Assembly: GCF_003435375.1 (NCBI RefSeq)
Contig: NZ_QWGL01000024.1
Location: 291-47,861, forward strand
DNA: 47,571 nucleotides
DNA from: Clostridium sp. AM34-11AC
GTDB lineage: Bacteria > Bacillota > Clostridia > Lachnospirales > Lachnospiraceae
Direction: 5' to 3'
Positions 29,514 through 38,843 of the stretch are shown here, piece after piece (within the stretch, counting starts at the first letter, position 1; every line of letters begins with the position of its first letter). Made by a program: the position numbers and the translations under genes. The notes under the pieces are model-generated. The model searched no databases and was not told where the DNA came from. It was given only the letters and a program-made list of their open reading frames with translations.

Positions 29514-31634
29514 TTACTCTACCCCCAACGCCTTAAACACCGCATCTTCCGCGCTGCTGTAGAAAATCAAATTAAAACTGCCCACCAGCTCCGGCGGGAC
29601 GGTGCCAAGGTCTGCTGCGCTGGTAATCGGAAGCAGCACTTTCTTTGCTCCGCTATCGAGACACACCTGCAAACTATTGGCAAGCTCGTCCACCTTCAGA
29701 ATCGTGCCGCTAATACTGATTTCTCCCAGCACGGCAAGTGTACTGACCGTAGGCCGTCCAAGAGCGATGCTGCATAGTGCAATCAATGTAGGCAATGCCA
29801 GCTTTCCGGTCATGCCAATGCCCTGTAAATCCTGATAGTTGATGATGTAATCCCGCATCGTGGTGCTGATGCTGCCACTGATACGATTTCCGTTAGCTTT
29901 CAGGAAATTGAACGCCGTATTCGTGGATTCCTTGCAGTCACGGTCGCTGCCAAGGCCAGTGCGCTCAAATTTTCCGTTGCCGGGCAGCATCTGGCTCTCA
30001 AGGCGGAATACGCCGATCATACCGGACTTGCCCTGACTTACAGTATATACCTGTCCCGGATTGCAGATGCCATCGGGGATGAGCTTTCCACCGCCCTGTT
30101 CTGGCACGGAAACAAATTTTTCTTCAAAGGTATCAAGGTCGATATAGCTGAAGTTCACATCATAGAACTCCATTCCACCCAGCTTTTTCAGCTGCTCTTT
30201 GACACGACGGCGCATTTCCAGCGCAAATACAAGAATTTCTTCAATCTGTTCCTTCGTGAACTCCCCATCCGGATACAGCAATTTCACATAGCCGCCTACA
30301 ATCTTGCGGACAGCAATCGTATCGCGCTGGTTCAGGTTCTTTCCAAGGCGGAAATACTTATCCAACGCATCACCATACTGTTCCTTCCGCAGTTCTCGGA
30401 TAAACTCTGCCAAATAATCCGTGATAAAGCCGTAGTCGTTTGTAAAATGCTCCGGACGGAACTTCGGAATCTCCCAGCCTGGAATGTAGCAATGCAGACG
30501 GTCAAGAAAGGCGGTGTCCGTTCCCATCTCCGGCGGGAACGGGTCAAATAGAGAGGAAGTCTTGAGCAACACATCCACGCTCTGATTAATGTTTCCTACA
30601 AAGACCATAGATGCCGATGCTGCCTTTTCCTCTTTGCCACGGGCAAAGGAGCCGGAAGCCATATAGTCCTTCATAATCTGAATGCCGTCTTTGTCCTTAA
30701 ACTTGATTCCGGCGACCTCATCAAAGGCAACGCAGTCCCATAGGCCTACCAAACCTACGGTTTTGCGCCCCATATTGTAAAACAGATTTGCAACGGTCGT
30801 CTGACCACCGGATACCAGGATACTGTTCGGGCTGATTTCTTTATAGATATGGGACTTTCCTGTGCTGCGCGGCCCCAACTCACAGAGATTGAAGTTGTTC
30901 TCCACCAACGGCAGCATACGCGCAAGCAGCAGCCACTTTTCCCGATTGTTCAACTGTTCTGGCTCATATCCGCAGGAACGCAGCATAACATCCATCCACT
31001 CTTCCTGTGTGAATGCCTTGCGTCCCTCTCGAACTTCTTCAATGTCGATATGGGGCATCTGAATCGGAGTCAGCTTATGGATGCTGATGGGAGAGATGTC
31101 CTTCTGCTTTTTCTGTTTAGAGGAAATCGGCTGTCCATCTATATCCGTGATTCCAAAGCTGCTGTCTCCCTCGGATTCATATTCCAGCTGCACGATGCAC
31201 CAGATACCGCCGCAAAGCAGCCGGTCATATTTTTCCGGATAATCATCTGTAATCGGCACATTGGTGAGGCCAAGGTTAGAGAACTCTGCAAAAAAGCAAT
31301 CCTTTTTGATGTCGAGATGTACTGTCACCATATCAATAATGGTATGGCTCCCGTTCTTGCGCAGTTGTGAGAGAATTTTCTGAGCCTCATCCGGGCGGAC
31401 AAAATTATCTGCCAGAATGCGTTTTACATTCTGAACGCCCTGCTCAATGATTGTCTCATCGTCTGAACTACAATACTGACCCAGCAGGAACTCCAGCACA
31501 TAGACCGGAACATTCGCTCCTTCTTTTATTTTCTTTGTCAGGTCTTTGCGGACGATCCGACCGTCAAAGTTGCTGCGCAGCTTCCGGCGCAGTTCTTCAC
31601 GGGTATCATCTGCCGCCATATCCATCATTTCCAT
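29514..31634 (-). CDS. brxL: BrxL: Lon-like AAA+ protein of BREX
   Basis: The protein has 706 aa. N-terminal DNA-handling part, then NLCELGPRSTGKSHIYKEIS (Walker A, about 253) and VGLWDCVAFDEVAGIKFKDK (Walker B). The C-terminal domain has the Lon-protease fold (GEISISGTILKVDELANSLQ, KVLLPITSAADLGTVPPELV). I do not see the usual Lon serine motif (PxDGPSAG); GIGMTGKLALPTLIAL stands in its place, so proteolysis is doubtful. BrxL of type 1 BREX is needed for phage restriction. GGAGG lies 12 bases before the start; pglZ ends 23 bases upstream. Confidence 0.95.
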   Translation of the reverse strand: MEMMDMAADDTREELRRKLRSNFDGRIVRKDLTKKIKEGANVPVYVLEFLLGQYCSSDDETIIEQGVQNVKRILADNFVRPDEAQKILSQLRKNGSHTIIDMVTVHLDIKKDCFFAEFSNLGLTNVPITDDYPEKYDRLLCGGIWCIVQLEYESEGDSSFGITDIDGQPISSKQKKQKDISPISIHKLTPIQMPHIDIEEVREGRKAFTQEEWMDVMLRSCGYEPEQLNNREKWLLLARMLPLVENNFNLCELGPRSTGKSHIYKEISPNSILVSGGQTTVANLFYNMGRKTVGLVGLWDCVAFDEVAGIKFKDKDGIQIMKDYMASGSFARGKEEKAASASMVFVGNINQSVDVLLKTSSLFDPFPPEMGTDTAFLDRLHCYIPGWEIPKFRPEHFTNDYGFITDYLAEFIRELRKEQYGDALDKYFRLGKNLNQRDTIAVRKIVGGYVKLLYPDGEFTKEQIEEILVFALEMRRRVKEQLKKLGGMEFYDVNFSYIDLDTFEEKFVSVPEQGGGKLIPDGICNPGQVYTVSQGKSGMIGVFRLESQMLPGNGKFERTGLGSDRDCKESTNTAFNFLKANGNRISGSISTTMRDYIINYQDLQGIGMTGKLALPTLIALCSIALGRPTVSTLAVLGEISISGTILKVDELANSLQVCLDSGAKKVLLPITSAADLGTVPPELVGSFNLIFYSSAEDAVFKALGVE

Positions 31635-31657
31635 ACGGAATTCCTGCCTCCTCTATA

Positions 31658-34180
31658 TCAGAATCCGAATCCAAAGTCATCTGCAAAGGCAATGTCCATG
31701 ATGACAGGCTGCCTCCACTGCTCCAGACCGCTTTCTTCGTCGTAAACCACAAGGTAATATTGCTTGTTCTTGTCGTATTTCTTATTCTTGAATGTGAACC
31801 GCATCCGGAAGATACGCTTCTGCGCATTTTCCTCACGACTGTCCGCCACATAACTGTTTTCGTTCGAGATTTTCTCATTGTCTTCCGAGAGGAAGAAAAT
31901 GCGGTATTTTGCAGCTTTTACAGTATCGCTAACGGCATCCGACTGAATAAAGTCCATGGACGTGATCAGGTTCGTAATCTTATGGACGATGCTGACCAGA
32001 GCAATCTCTGCATTCTTTGTTTCCATGTGACCGCGCTCCATCTTAAACTCCAGCACCGGCACCAGCATTTCCTGCGGTGAGGAACCGCCATGCACATAGT
32101 TAGCACCGCCTCCGGCCACCTTAAAGACATTGCTGCTGACTGGATAGGACACCACCTTGCTGTCCTCATTCCCCAGAACGCGTCCCATGCTCATATGGTC
32201 GATGCCGTCATCTTCCAGTGCCGCCTTAGACACAATAAATCTGCGATTGACAAATGCTTTGTCCGCACTTTTCCCGGAAATCTTGTCACTTTCTGTCAGC
32301 TTATCACGCTTGTAAATAAAGCCATGATCGGCAGTGACGATAAAATGATAGGTGTTGCCGCTGACGGAGATTCGATGAATCAAATCCACAATTTCCTGAA
32401 CGGCTTCCTCACACGCATTAAACACCTCATCCTCGGTATTTGCCTTGTCTCCACGCGCGTCGATCTGATTATGGTATACATAGATGATCTGACGTTTTGT
32501 CAGAACATCTCGTAGCTCTGCCACTTTCAGATTTTTGATATCATCGAACTGTACACAGACACTATCCGGGTTATAGCTTTGCAGCACCTGCTGCCGACCT
32601 GCCAGATTATCGCAAAGGATACCATCTACCAGCACCTGGAAGTCATCCGTCATCTCCAGTGTTTTATGCGGTAAAAGTGCTGCCATACCGAGCCTTGTAT
32701 AAGACGGCAGGACACTTAGTTGTACGGAAAGTTTTGCCGTGCATTTCGGGTCATCCTGCATTCGGGCAAACAATTCCTGTCCGACCTCGTAACGCATGGC
32801 ATCCGAAATGATGACCACGGTGCGTTCCTTGGTATAGCGCAGGTTGGCATTGTAAAACTCCCGCTGCAACGGAATTGCCGAAAATGCGGCATCCTGCTGG
32901 ATTCCAGCATTCCATGCTGGGAGCAGACAAGCCAGATATTCGTTCGTGTAGATATTTTCCACCAGCTCCCGAAGCGGCTCAAAGCTTTCCGTGCTCTCCA
33001 GCTGGTCGTAATAATAGTAGAATTTCCGATACTGCTGATCCATATTGTAATCCGCAGCAAGATATCGGTCGATGATTGGCTTTAAGCCATCTGCGGCATG
33101 GTAATCCGCTTCCTTCACCATGCTGTATGCACTGGAAAGCATCTGATAGGTTTTCCCGGTCTTTCTGCCAAAGTGCATTTTAGCCCGCTTTTCACAGAGT
33201 TCCGGAATGCTAAATCCGTTTACGATTGCACCGATATCTTCCGAAACAAGTCTGCCAATGAGCCACTTTACCAGCACCTGATCCACGGCAAGGAAAGTGT
33301 CGCACTCCACCAAATCGTCCACTCGCATTCCTGCAAATGCCGAAAGAACATTCAACCCTTTGGCAACGTGCGCCGACAGAGCGTCGTATTTGTCCCGGTA
33401 CAGGACGCTGTTCATCAGGCTATCGAGAAATGCGATGATATTGCCGGACTTGTAGGAGACAAAGCTCTTCCATGCTGCCGGAAGCTCTGCCTGCACATAT
33501 CGCCCAGTATAGGTAACGAACAATGTTACCAAAAGCCGTTCCAAACTCGGCTTTATATCAGTGTATCCGAAATGCTGCTCACAGAGCTGCCAGAATGCAG
33601 TCAGCAGATCGTATTTTTCAAACTCCTGCAAGAAAGCATTGTCCACCAGCTCGCCATCCGTCAACACGATGCGCACGACTTCCTCAAAAGAGCAGGTACG
33701 CGCCTTGCAGACTGCACTCAACAGACCGACAAGGATATTTTCTTCATTAAAATTTTCGATTTCCAAATCATAAAACCGCTGAGTACGTTCTTTATTGGCG
33801 AAAAACTTGATGTGCTTCTCAATAACCGGCTTGTACTTTTCCTCAATACCCAGGTCAACCGACAGCAGGGAGGCACGGTCAGCAAAGAACCGTCTGGAAT
33901 ACAGCATTGTGTCTTCCAGATGGTTGTCCCTTACATCCGGCTTCGGAAACGGTGCATAGATCAGATAATTCGTGGTCTTATCTACACGCTCCAGAAAATA
34001 CTTTGTATAGAACTGGTTATCCGGCTGGAGATGGTAGATCTTCGCATTCTGAAGCTCCACCGTCTCCATATCCTCGGAAAATTCTGCCTTGTCATCGTAC
34101 CAGAAAACCAGTTTCCGGGTATCCCCGGTAAATTCCGCATTCAGGCGGTCTATAATTTGTTTCAGGTTCAATTCTGCCAT
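31658..34180 (-). CDS. pglZ: PglZ: alkaline-phosphatase-superfamily protein of BREX
   Basis: The protein has 840 aa. The alkaline-phosphatase core shows RTVVIISDAMRYEVGQELF (metal Asp, about 460) and HFIVTADHGFIYKRDKL (DHG, about 617). N-terminal MAELNLKQIIDRLNAEFTGD is characteristic of PglZ in type 1 BREX. PglZ is present in every BREX type and is thought to work with PglX in host DNA methylation. It is normally next to pglX. Here three small genes separate the two. Confidence 0.95.
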   Translation of the reverse strand: MAELNLKQIIDRLNAEFTGDTRKLVFWYDDKAEFSEDMETVELQNAKIYHLQPDNQFYTKYFLERVDKTTNYLIYAPFPKPDVRDNHLEDTMLYSRRFFADRASLLSVDLGIEEKYKPVIEKHIKFFANKERTQRFYDLEIENFNEENILVGLLSAVCKARTCSFEEVVRIVLTDGELVDNAFLQEFEKYDLLTAFWQLCEQHFGYTDIKPSLERLLVTLFVTYTGRYVQAELPAAWKSFVSYKSGNIIAFLDSLMNSVLYRDKYDALSAHVAKGLNVLSAFAGMRVDDLVECDTFLAVDQVLVKWLIGRLVSEDIGAIVNGFSIPELCEKRAKMHFGRKTGKTYQMLSSAYSMVKEADYHAADGLKPIIDRYLAADYNMDQQYRKFYYYYDQLESTESFEPLRELVENIYTNEYLACLLPAWNAGIQQDAAFSAIPLQREFYNANLRYTKERTVVIISDAMRYEVGQELFARMQDDPKCTAKLSVQLSVLPSYTRLGMAALLPHKTLEMTDDFQVLVDGILCDNLAGRQQVLQSYNPDSVCVQFDDIKNLKVAELRDVLTKRQIIYVYHNQIDARGDKANTEDEVFNACEEAVQEIVDLIHRISVSGNTYHFIVTADHGFIYKRDKLTESDKISGKSADKAFVNRRFIVSKAALEDDGIDHMSMGRVLGNEDSKVVSYPVSSNVFKVAGGGANYVHGGSSPQEMLVPVLEFKMERGHMETKNAEIALVSIVHKITNLITSMDFIQSDAVSDTVKAAKYRIFFLSEDNEKISNENSYVADSREENAQKRIFRMRFTFKNKKYDKNKQYYLVVYDEESGLEQWRQPVIMDIAFADDFGFGF

Positions 34181-34234
34181 ATCAATTTCCTTTACTTGAT
34201 AGATTCCGCCCTTTGGGGAATATCATACAGGCAG

Positions 34235-34459
34235 TTACGCCTTGATCCGTTTATTGCCTGTGATGCTGCTAATATAATCGTCAATATCCTGCACGATACA
34301 ATGATCCCCCATTGTGTGCAGTGATTCAAAATACTTTGTGATATACCCATAGATGCCATACTCTTCAAAAGTCTTTGCTACATCTGCACCGGAAAGCCCT
34401 TTGAAATGACGGTACCGCTCCATGCAATAAATCAAAAAATTGGATTCTTTGCTCATCAC
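34235..34459 (-). CDS. DUF3791 domain protein
   Basis: The protein has 74 aa: FLIYCMERYRHFKGLSGADV, AKTFEEYGIYGYITKYFESL, HTMGDHCIVQDIDDYISS. This matches the small helical DUF3791 family, usually encoded beside DUF3990. Its role is probably antitoxin or chaperone to the ART-like partner, though that is inference. It abuts the 79-aa gene directly. A 54-base gap separates it from pglZ. Confidence 0.82.
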   Translation of the reverse strand: MMSKESNFLIYCMERYRHFKGLSGADVAKTFEEYGIYGYITKYFESLHTMGDHCIVQDIDDYISSITGNKRIKA

Positions 34460-34699
34460 TCACGCCTCCTCCGGGTAATCATAGGAGCCTGTCAGAAGTT
34501 CATCTTGATACATGGTATACAGCGTCATCGGGCTGTAATGCCACAATTTCGATTTTTCATCCGAAAGCTCCTGATAGAGCTTGGACTGATAAAAGCGGGA
34601 AATCGCTTTTTCATCATCCACATTGCTGTTTTTTGTAATCTGTTCGATGATGGGCGGCACAATGATTGCAAGCATTGCGCTGAACTGATCTTCATTCAT
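34460..34699 (-). CDS. 79-aa helical partner protein of the DUF3990 module
   Basis: It reads [40 protein letters not shown], then [20 protein letters not shown]. No motif recognised. It overlaps the DUF3990 stop by four bases and runs into DUF3791 without a gap. Such three-gene sets (this small protein, DUF3791, DUF3990) are common in Clostridia. Its function is likely tied to the ART-like enzyme. Confidence 0.7.
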   Translation of the reverse strand: MNEDQFSAMLAIIVPPIIEQITKNSNVDDEKAISRFYQSKLYQELSDEKSKLWHYSPMTLYTMYQDELLTGSYDYPEEA

Positions 34700-35178
34700 A
34701 CAAGCTCCCTCCCTTCAAAATGCAGGTATTGCAGAGACTTCTCAGTTGCAAACACCAGCTGGTTGAACAATTTCCGAATCTTGAGTGCCGCCAGTGTTTG
34801 TTCCTTATCCAACACTCCGGTCATATACAGGGTAATGGTGCGGTACACATCATCATTTGCCACAGCACCATAAATCAGGTCATGCTGCTTTCCCTGATAG
34901 GTTCCCTGACGGTTCTCAGCTACAAAATCCAGCCATGCTTCATCTGGGCTATCAAAGCGCAGTAAGCTGCACTCCTTGAAAGCCACAGCTTCCTCTACGG
35001 AATAAATATTGAGCGTAGCGGCTCCTGTTTTGCGGAGGTCAGTGACCTTTTGAGCGAAGTTCACTGCCTGATCGCGGTTAGTGGTGGTGTAAAATCCAAA
35101 ACCGAAGTCCAGATAGCGATTTTGCCGGATAAGTTTCGGCTGTTCTACGATAACATTGCTTCCGTGGTACAAAATCAT
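34696..35178 (-). CDS. DUF3990 protein, ADP-ribosyltransferase-like
   Basis: The protein has 160 aa. It starts [20 protein letters not shown] then [19 protein letters not shown]: His in YHGS and Tyr in GFYTT match the H-Y part of the H-Y-E ADP-ribosyltransferase site, with an acidic residue (perhaps in DEAWLDFV) as the third. The DUF3990 family is expected to transfer ADP-ribose from NAD+, probably as a toxin or effector. The gene is 21 bases downstream of pglX, so it is transcribed with the BREX core. A macrodomain gene, which could reverse ADP-ribosylation, is 10 kb upstream. Confidence 0.8.
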   Translation of the reverse strand: MILYHGSNVIVEQPKLIRQNRYLDFGFGFYTTTNRDQAVNFAQKVTDLRKTGAATLNIYSVEEAVAFKECSLLRFDSPDEAWLDFVAENRQGTYQGKQHDLIYGAVANDDVYRTITLYMTGVLDKEQTLAALKIRKLFNQLVFATEKSLQYLHFEGRELV

Positions 35179-35199
35179 TGCAAACGCCTCCTGTTCCTC

Positions 35200-38100
35200 T
35201 TATTTCTTTTCTTTCACCATGATGTTCTTGCTGTCCGCCAGCACCTCATAGAACTTGCCGTCCTGCGCAGTCTGGAGCTTGCGGTAGTTGACCTTTACGC
35301 CGTTATCGAGATCAAGCTCGATACGGGAAAGTGCCAGATGACTGATCTTCTCATCGTATTCCCGGCATTCCTTCAGCTGCTTGGCAAGTTTATCCTTACG
35401 CTTGGAGGCTGCTGCCACCTCACGGGCATTCCCGCTGTGATCCATCATATCCTGCATCCGGTTGATCTCGGATTCATACACACGCTGCATCTTATGCAGG
35501 TAGTCGATACGCAGGTTGCCGATGGTATCCGGTGTATAGCGATGCAGGTAAACCAGTGCCTTAAAGCCGTTCTGCTTGCCGCTGTCAAACAGCCAGTAGA
35601 TCGGACGCTTACCGGAGCCAGTGACAGAGTAAGTCTGGCAGTGATCCTTGAAGAAGTCGTTCAAGAAGTAATTGCGGATGATCTCCCGGCTGGTGCTGCC
35701 CTTATTGCCGAGGGCTTTTGCGATATAGTCAAGGTTTGCTTCCAGCGTATCAGCACCGTACACTGCTTTCAGCCATGCACACAGGCGCGATACAATATCA
35801 TCGTCCAGATATTCTTCATCAGTGATAGGGATAACATTGTCAGCATCCGGAATATAGCTTTGGTATTTGCTGCTATCCCACTCTCCGCCTGCATAGGCAA
35901 GCCCTTCCACATCCAGCGAGTAACGGCCAAACATACAGCCTACGGCATAGCTCAGCAGGCTCTTGATGTCCCGCTGCAAGTCGGCCTTACGCACCGTCAC
36001 ATCTTTATCTTCCACTTCCGGGGTCAGTTCATCCTGCAAACCGTAAATGTCAATAAAAACGCGGTTCAGCTCTTCCTCATTGGCTTTCAGCTGGTTAAAA
36101 CGGTCGTCACATTCTGACTGCCACTGGGTAAAGGCTTCAGAAATCGTGGAAACATTGCGGAGCAATGGGTGCTTCTTAAAATCCCAAGAATTTTCAAAAG
36201 AATCCCAATCATTCTTGCATAAATCCACATTAGCTACTGATAGTATATTTATTTGATTGTTTTCGACCTTTTCTTGCACTATTGGCAATGCTCCGATATT
36301 TCCAGATTGAAATGACATGGTAGGATTAAGAATATGTAAGAAATAATCTCCAACCACCGAATTTATCAACGCAAGAACATAATTGTAATCTTTTTTCGGC
36401 ATAAAACAGCTTGAACCCTTATCGTCAAAAAGATGTCCTTCTTCGGAACTCCTACAAGAAATCATTCCCGTAGTTAATGTAGCCCATGTGATTGATTTTT
36501 GAAAATATAAGCGTTCGCTTCGTACACTTGCTATTTTACGACCTTGTTTAGTCGCATTTTTTATTGCATATCCATCATTTTCCCAGAGTACTACATAGTC
36601 ATTCAAGCCATACCATTTTCGGAATCCACCGCCCTTATTATATGGGAACCATTTTTTCTCAGACTTTTGTGCTTTCTCAGAATTAGGGTAACCAATTCCT
36701 ATCTTAGAATATTCAACTTCATTCCATAGTCTCAAAAAACGATCATTGTCTCCTGTTGTCATTCCAGCTTTTGCTTCACCAATATCTGATACAGGTGGAT
36801 ATTTTTCAAATGCTAAAAACATAGCATTGTTCACCCAATACGCCACCGGAGAGCCGGGGATTTTGGAGAAGTTGGACTGGTCTGCCGCATAGCGATTCTC
36901 ACCGGCAAGGAACATATCCTCTTTCCCTTGTTGCGTGGTCGGCTCAATCAGGCGGCAATACTCACCTTTATAGTCCGCAATATGGCTTTTGCGGATAACA
37001 AACGATGTGGTCTGCACCACTTCGCCACCGATTTCTTCAAAGGCTCTTGCACCCAGATGCGCCATATTGACAATATCGGTATGCAGCAATTTTCCACGCA
37101 GTTTTTCAAAGCTGGACAGGAACATCCAGCTATGCTGGGTGATCATTGCCTGATAGCCGTTGTCGGCGGTCATGGCACGGCAGCGCTCAATAAAGACAGC
37201 AAATAGGTCGGCTTTGCTGTCGGGGTAATTTTTCTTGACAAAGTTGTTGACATTGGCGCTGAGGTTGCTGGTTCCGGCATACGGCGGATTCGCGCAGGTA
37301 ACCCAATACTTTCGTGCCATTGTCTCGCCAATATCAATGAGCCGGTTCAGCTGCTCGGCGGTATCTTCCACGCCCACGCTGTCCATGCTGATCTGCCCTG
37401 CGGTATCCTCCGCTGCCACAAACCGGCGCAGCAAATCCCAGTTATAGCTCTCCACATTCAGGATAGAGCCATACTCCTTGGCATCGGTCAGGGTATCCAG
37501 CAGGCCTTCCAGCTGCATCTTGGCGGCGTTCTTTTCGATATCGTCCATCCCTGCACCGAAATATTTCAGGTGCGCACGGTTGACGCTGTTGCTCTCCTGA
37601 ATGGCATAGACATGACAGGTGTTTTCTCCGTTTAAGATACGACGGTTGTACTGCCGTGCTTTCATCATCACGGCAAAATACGCCAGCTGATAGGCACGGT
37701 CATCTATATCCAGACCGTAGATGTTATGTTCCAGAATGCTCTTTGCAGCATCACGCTGGCTGTAACCGGCACTCTCGTAAATCTGCATCAGCACATCAAA
37801 GGCGTATACGAGAATATGACCGGAACCCATGCAGGGGTCGATGAGCTTGATGTCTTCCGGATTCAGGGCAGCGTACTCTTTACGAATTTCCGCCAGTTTT
37901 GCCTGCACCTCCGACTCCTGCGGTGCCTCTTCCAGATAGTATTTCCAGTTTTCTTTCAGGCCGCAGTCCGGGTGCCCTTCCACCCACAGACGGCCAAGGC
38001 TGTTTTCCACCATGTAACGAACGATCCAGTCTGGGGTAAACAGCTGGGTCACGGCAGGGATTTCCTCTTTGGTGATCTTGCCGTTCTTTGCAAAGGCAGC

Positions 38101-38823
38101 AGCCTTCGGCTCGGTATTGTAATACTGGTACAGCCAGCCGATGATCTCCACCTGACCACCGCGCTCGATGTTGAAGTCATCCTCCGGGATATCGTGGATC
38201 AGATGATAAACCACGCCATCCTGGTCAATGACGGACAGGCTGAGCAGCAGCTCGGTGTAGTTCTTTGTCTTTTCAAACAGATCCGGCAGAATCTCGTTCA
38301 AGGCGTTGCACTGCTTCAGGAACAGGATACGGAACACCTCGTCCAGCTTGTTGTCCTGCTTCAGCTGGAAAATCAGAGCTTCTTCCTCCGCAGTAAAGGG
38401 CAGCTCTGCGTCAAACGGCGTTGTGACCAGATCCGGCTCCAGCTTTCCGCTCTCGGAAGAAAGCACCCTGATATGGGAAGGCAGATAGTCATTTACCTCC
38501 ATGAAACGGATGGCGATCAGGCGGTTAAACCATGTATAGGCAACCTCCTCGATCACATACTGATATGCGGTTTTGTAGTCGGTATCCTTTTCCTTCTGCT
38601 GGATGACCTCTATCAGCTTGTCACGCTGGCGCACGGCCTCACCGGAAATCGAATACGGTTCTGCGGTGCCGATATCGAAGAACTGAGTGCCGCCGAAGCT
38701 CTGCGGCAGCGGCTTGGCAATGCCGTCCTCCGTAATACCGATCAGGCGGGCATCATAGCTAACATCTGCAATCAGCTTATTCCGCGCCCAAATCGCAAAA
38801 TTCTTTATGGCTGTCTTGTTCAT
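35200..38823 (-). CDS. pglX: PglX: BREX adenine-specific DNA methyltransferase
   Basis: The protein has 1207 aa, full BREX size. SAM motif LIDPCMGSGHILVYAFDVLM (about 329) and catalytic NPPY in VTCANPPYAGTSNLS (about 512) define an N6-adenine methyltransferase that marks host DNA. Residues about 663-894 (36140-36835) are encoded by DNA visibly richer in A and T than either flank, which suggests an exchanged target-recognition domain. The C-terminal part (DYLHKMQRVYESEINRMQDM) is coiled-coil-like. It lies 20 bases after brxC. Confidence 0.95.
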   Translation of the reverse strand: MNKTAIKNFAIWARNKLIADVSYDARLIGITEDGIAKPLPQSFGGTQFFDIGTAEPYSISGEAVRQRDKLIEVIQQKEKDTDYKTAYQYVIEEVAYTWFNRLIAIRFMEVNDYLPSHIRVLSSESGKLEPDLVTTPFDAELPFTAEEEALIFQLKQDNKLDEVFRILFLKQCNALNEILPDLFEKTKNYTELLLSLSVIDQDGVVYHLIHDIPEDDFNIERGGQVEIIGWLYQYYNTEPKAAAFAKNGKITKEEIPAVTQLFTPDWIVRYMVENSLGRLWVEGHPDCGLKENWKYYLEEAPQESEVQAKLAEIRKEYAALNPEDIKLIDPCMGSGHILVYAFDVLMQIYESAGYSQRDAAKSILEHNIYGLDIDDRAYQLAYFAVMMKARQYNRRILNGENTCHVYAIQESNSVNRAHLKYFGAGMDDIEKNAAKMQLEGLLDTLTDAKEYGSILNVESYNWDLLRRFVAAEDTAGQISMDSVGVEDTAEQLNRLIDIGETMARKYWVTCANPPYAGTSNLSANVNNFVKKNYPDSKADLFAVFIERCRAMTADNGYQAMITQHSWMFLSSFEKLRGKLLHTDIVNMAHLGARAFEEIGGEVVQTTSFVIRKSHIADYKGEYCRLIEPTTQQGKEDMFLAGENRYAADQSNFSKIPGSPVAYWVNNAMFLAFEKYPPVSDIGEAKAGMTTGDNDRFLRLWNEVEYSKIGIGYPNSEKAQKSEKKWFPYNKGGGFRKWYGLNDYVVLWENDGYAIKNATKQGRKIASVRSERLYFQKSITWATLTTGMISCRSSEEGHLFDDKGSSCFMPKKDYNYVLALINSVVGDYFLHILNPTMSFQSGNIGALPIVQEKVENNQINILSVANVDLCKNDWDSFENSWDFKKHPLLRNVSTISEAFTQWQSECDDRFNQLKANEEELNRVFIDIYGLQDELTPEVEDKDVTVRKADLQRDIKSLLSYAVGCMFGRYSLDVEGLAYAGGEWDSSKYQSYIPDADNVIPITDEEYLDDDIVSRLCAWLKAVYGADTLEANLDYIAKALGNKGSTSREIIRNYFLNDFFKDHCQTYSVTGSGKRPIYWLFDSGKQNGFKALVYLHRYTPDTIGNLRIDYLHKMQRVYESEINRMQDMMDHSGNAREVAAASKRKDKLAKQLKECREYDEKISHLALSRIELDLDNGVKVNYRKLQTAQDGKFYEVLADSKNIMVKEKK

Positions 38824-38843
38824 GGAGCCAATCCTCCTGTCAT

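Noticed and set aside
33098..34324. 408-aa plus-strand open frame
   Set aside because: It is antisense to pglZ; no ribosome binding site and no recognisable domain.
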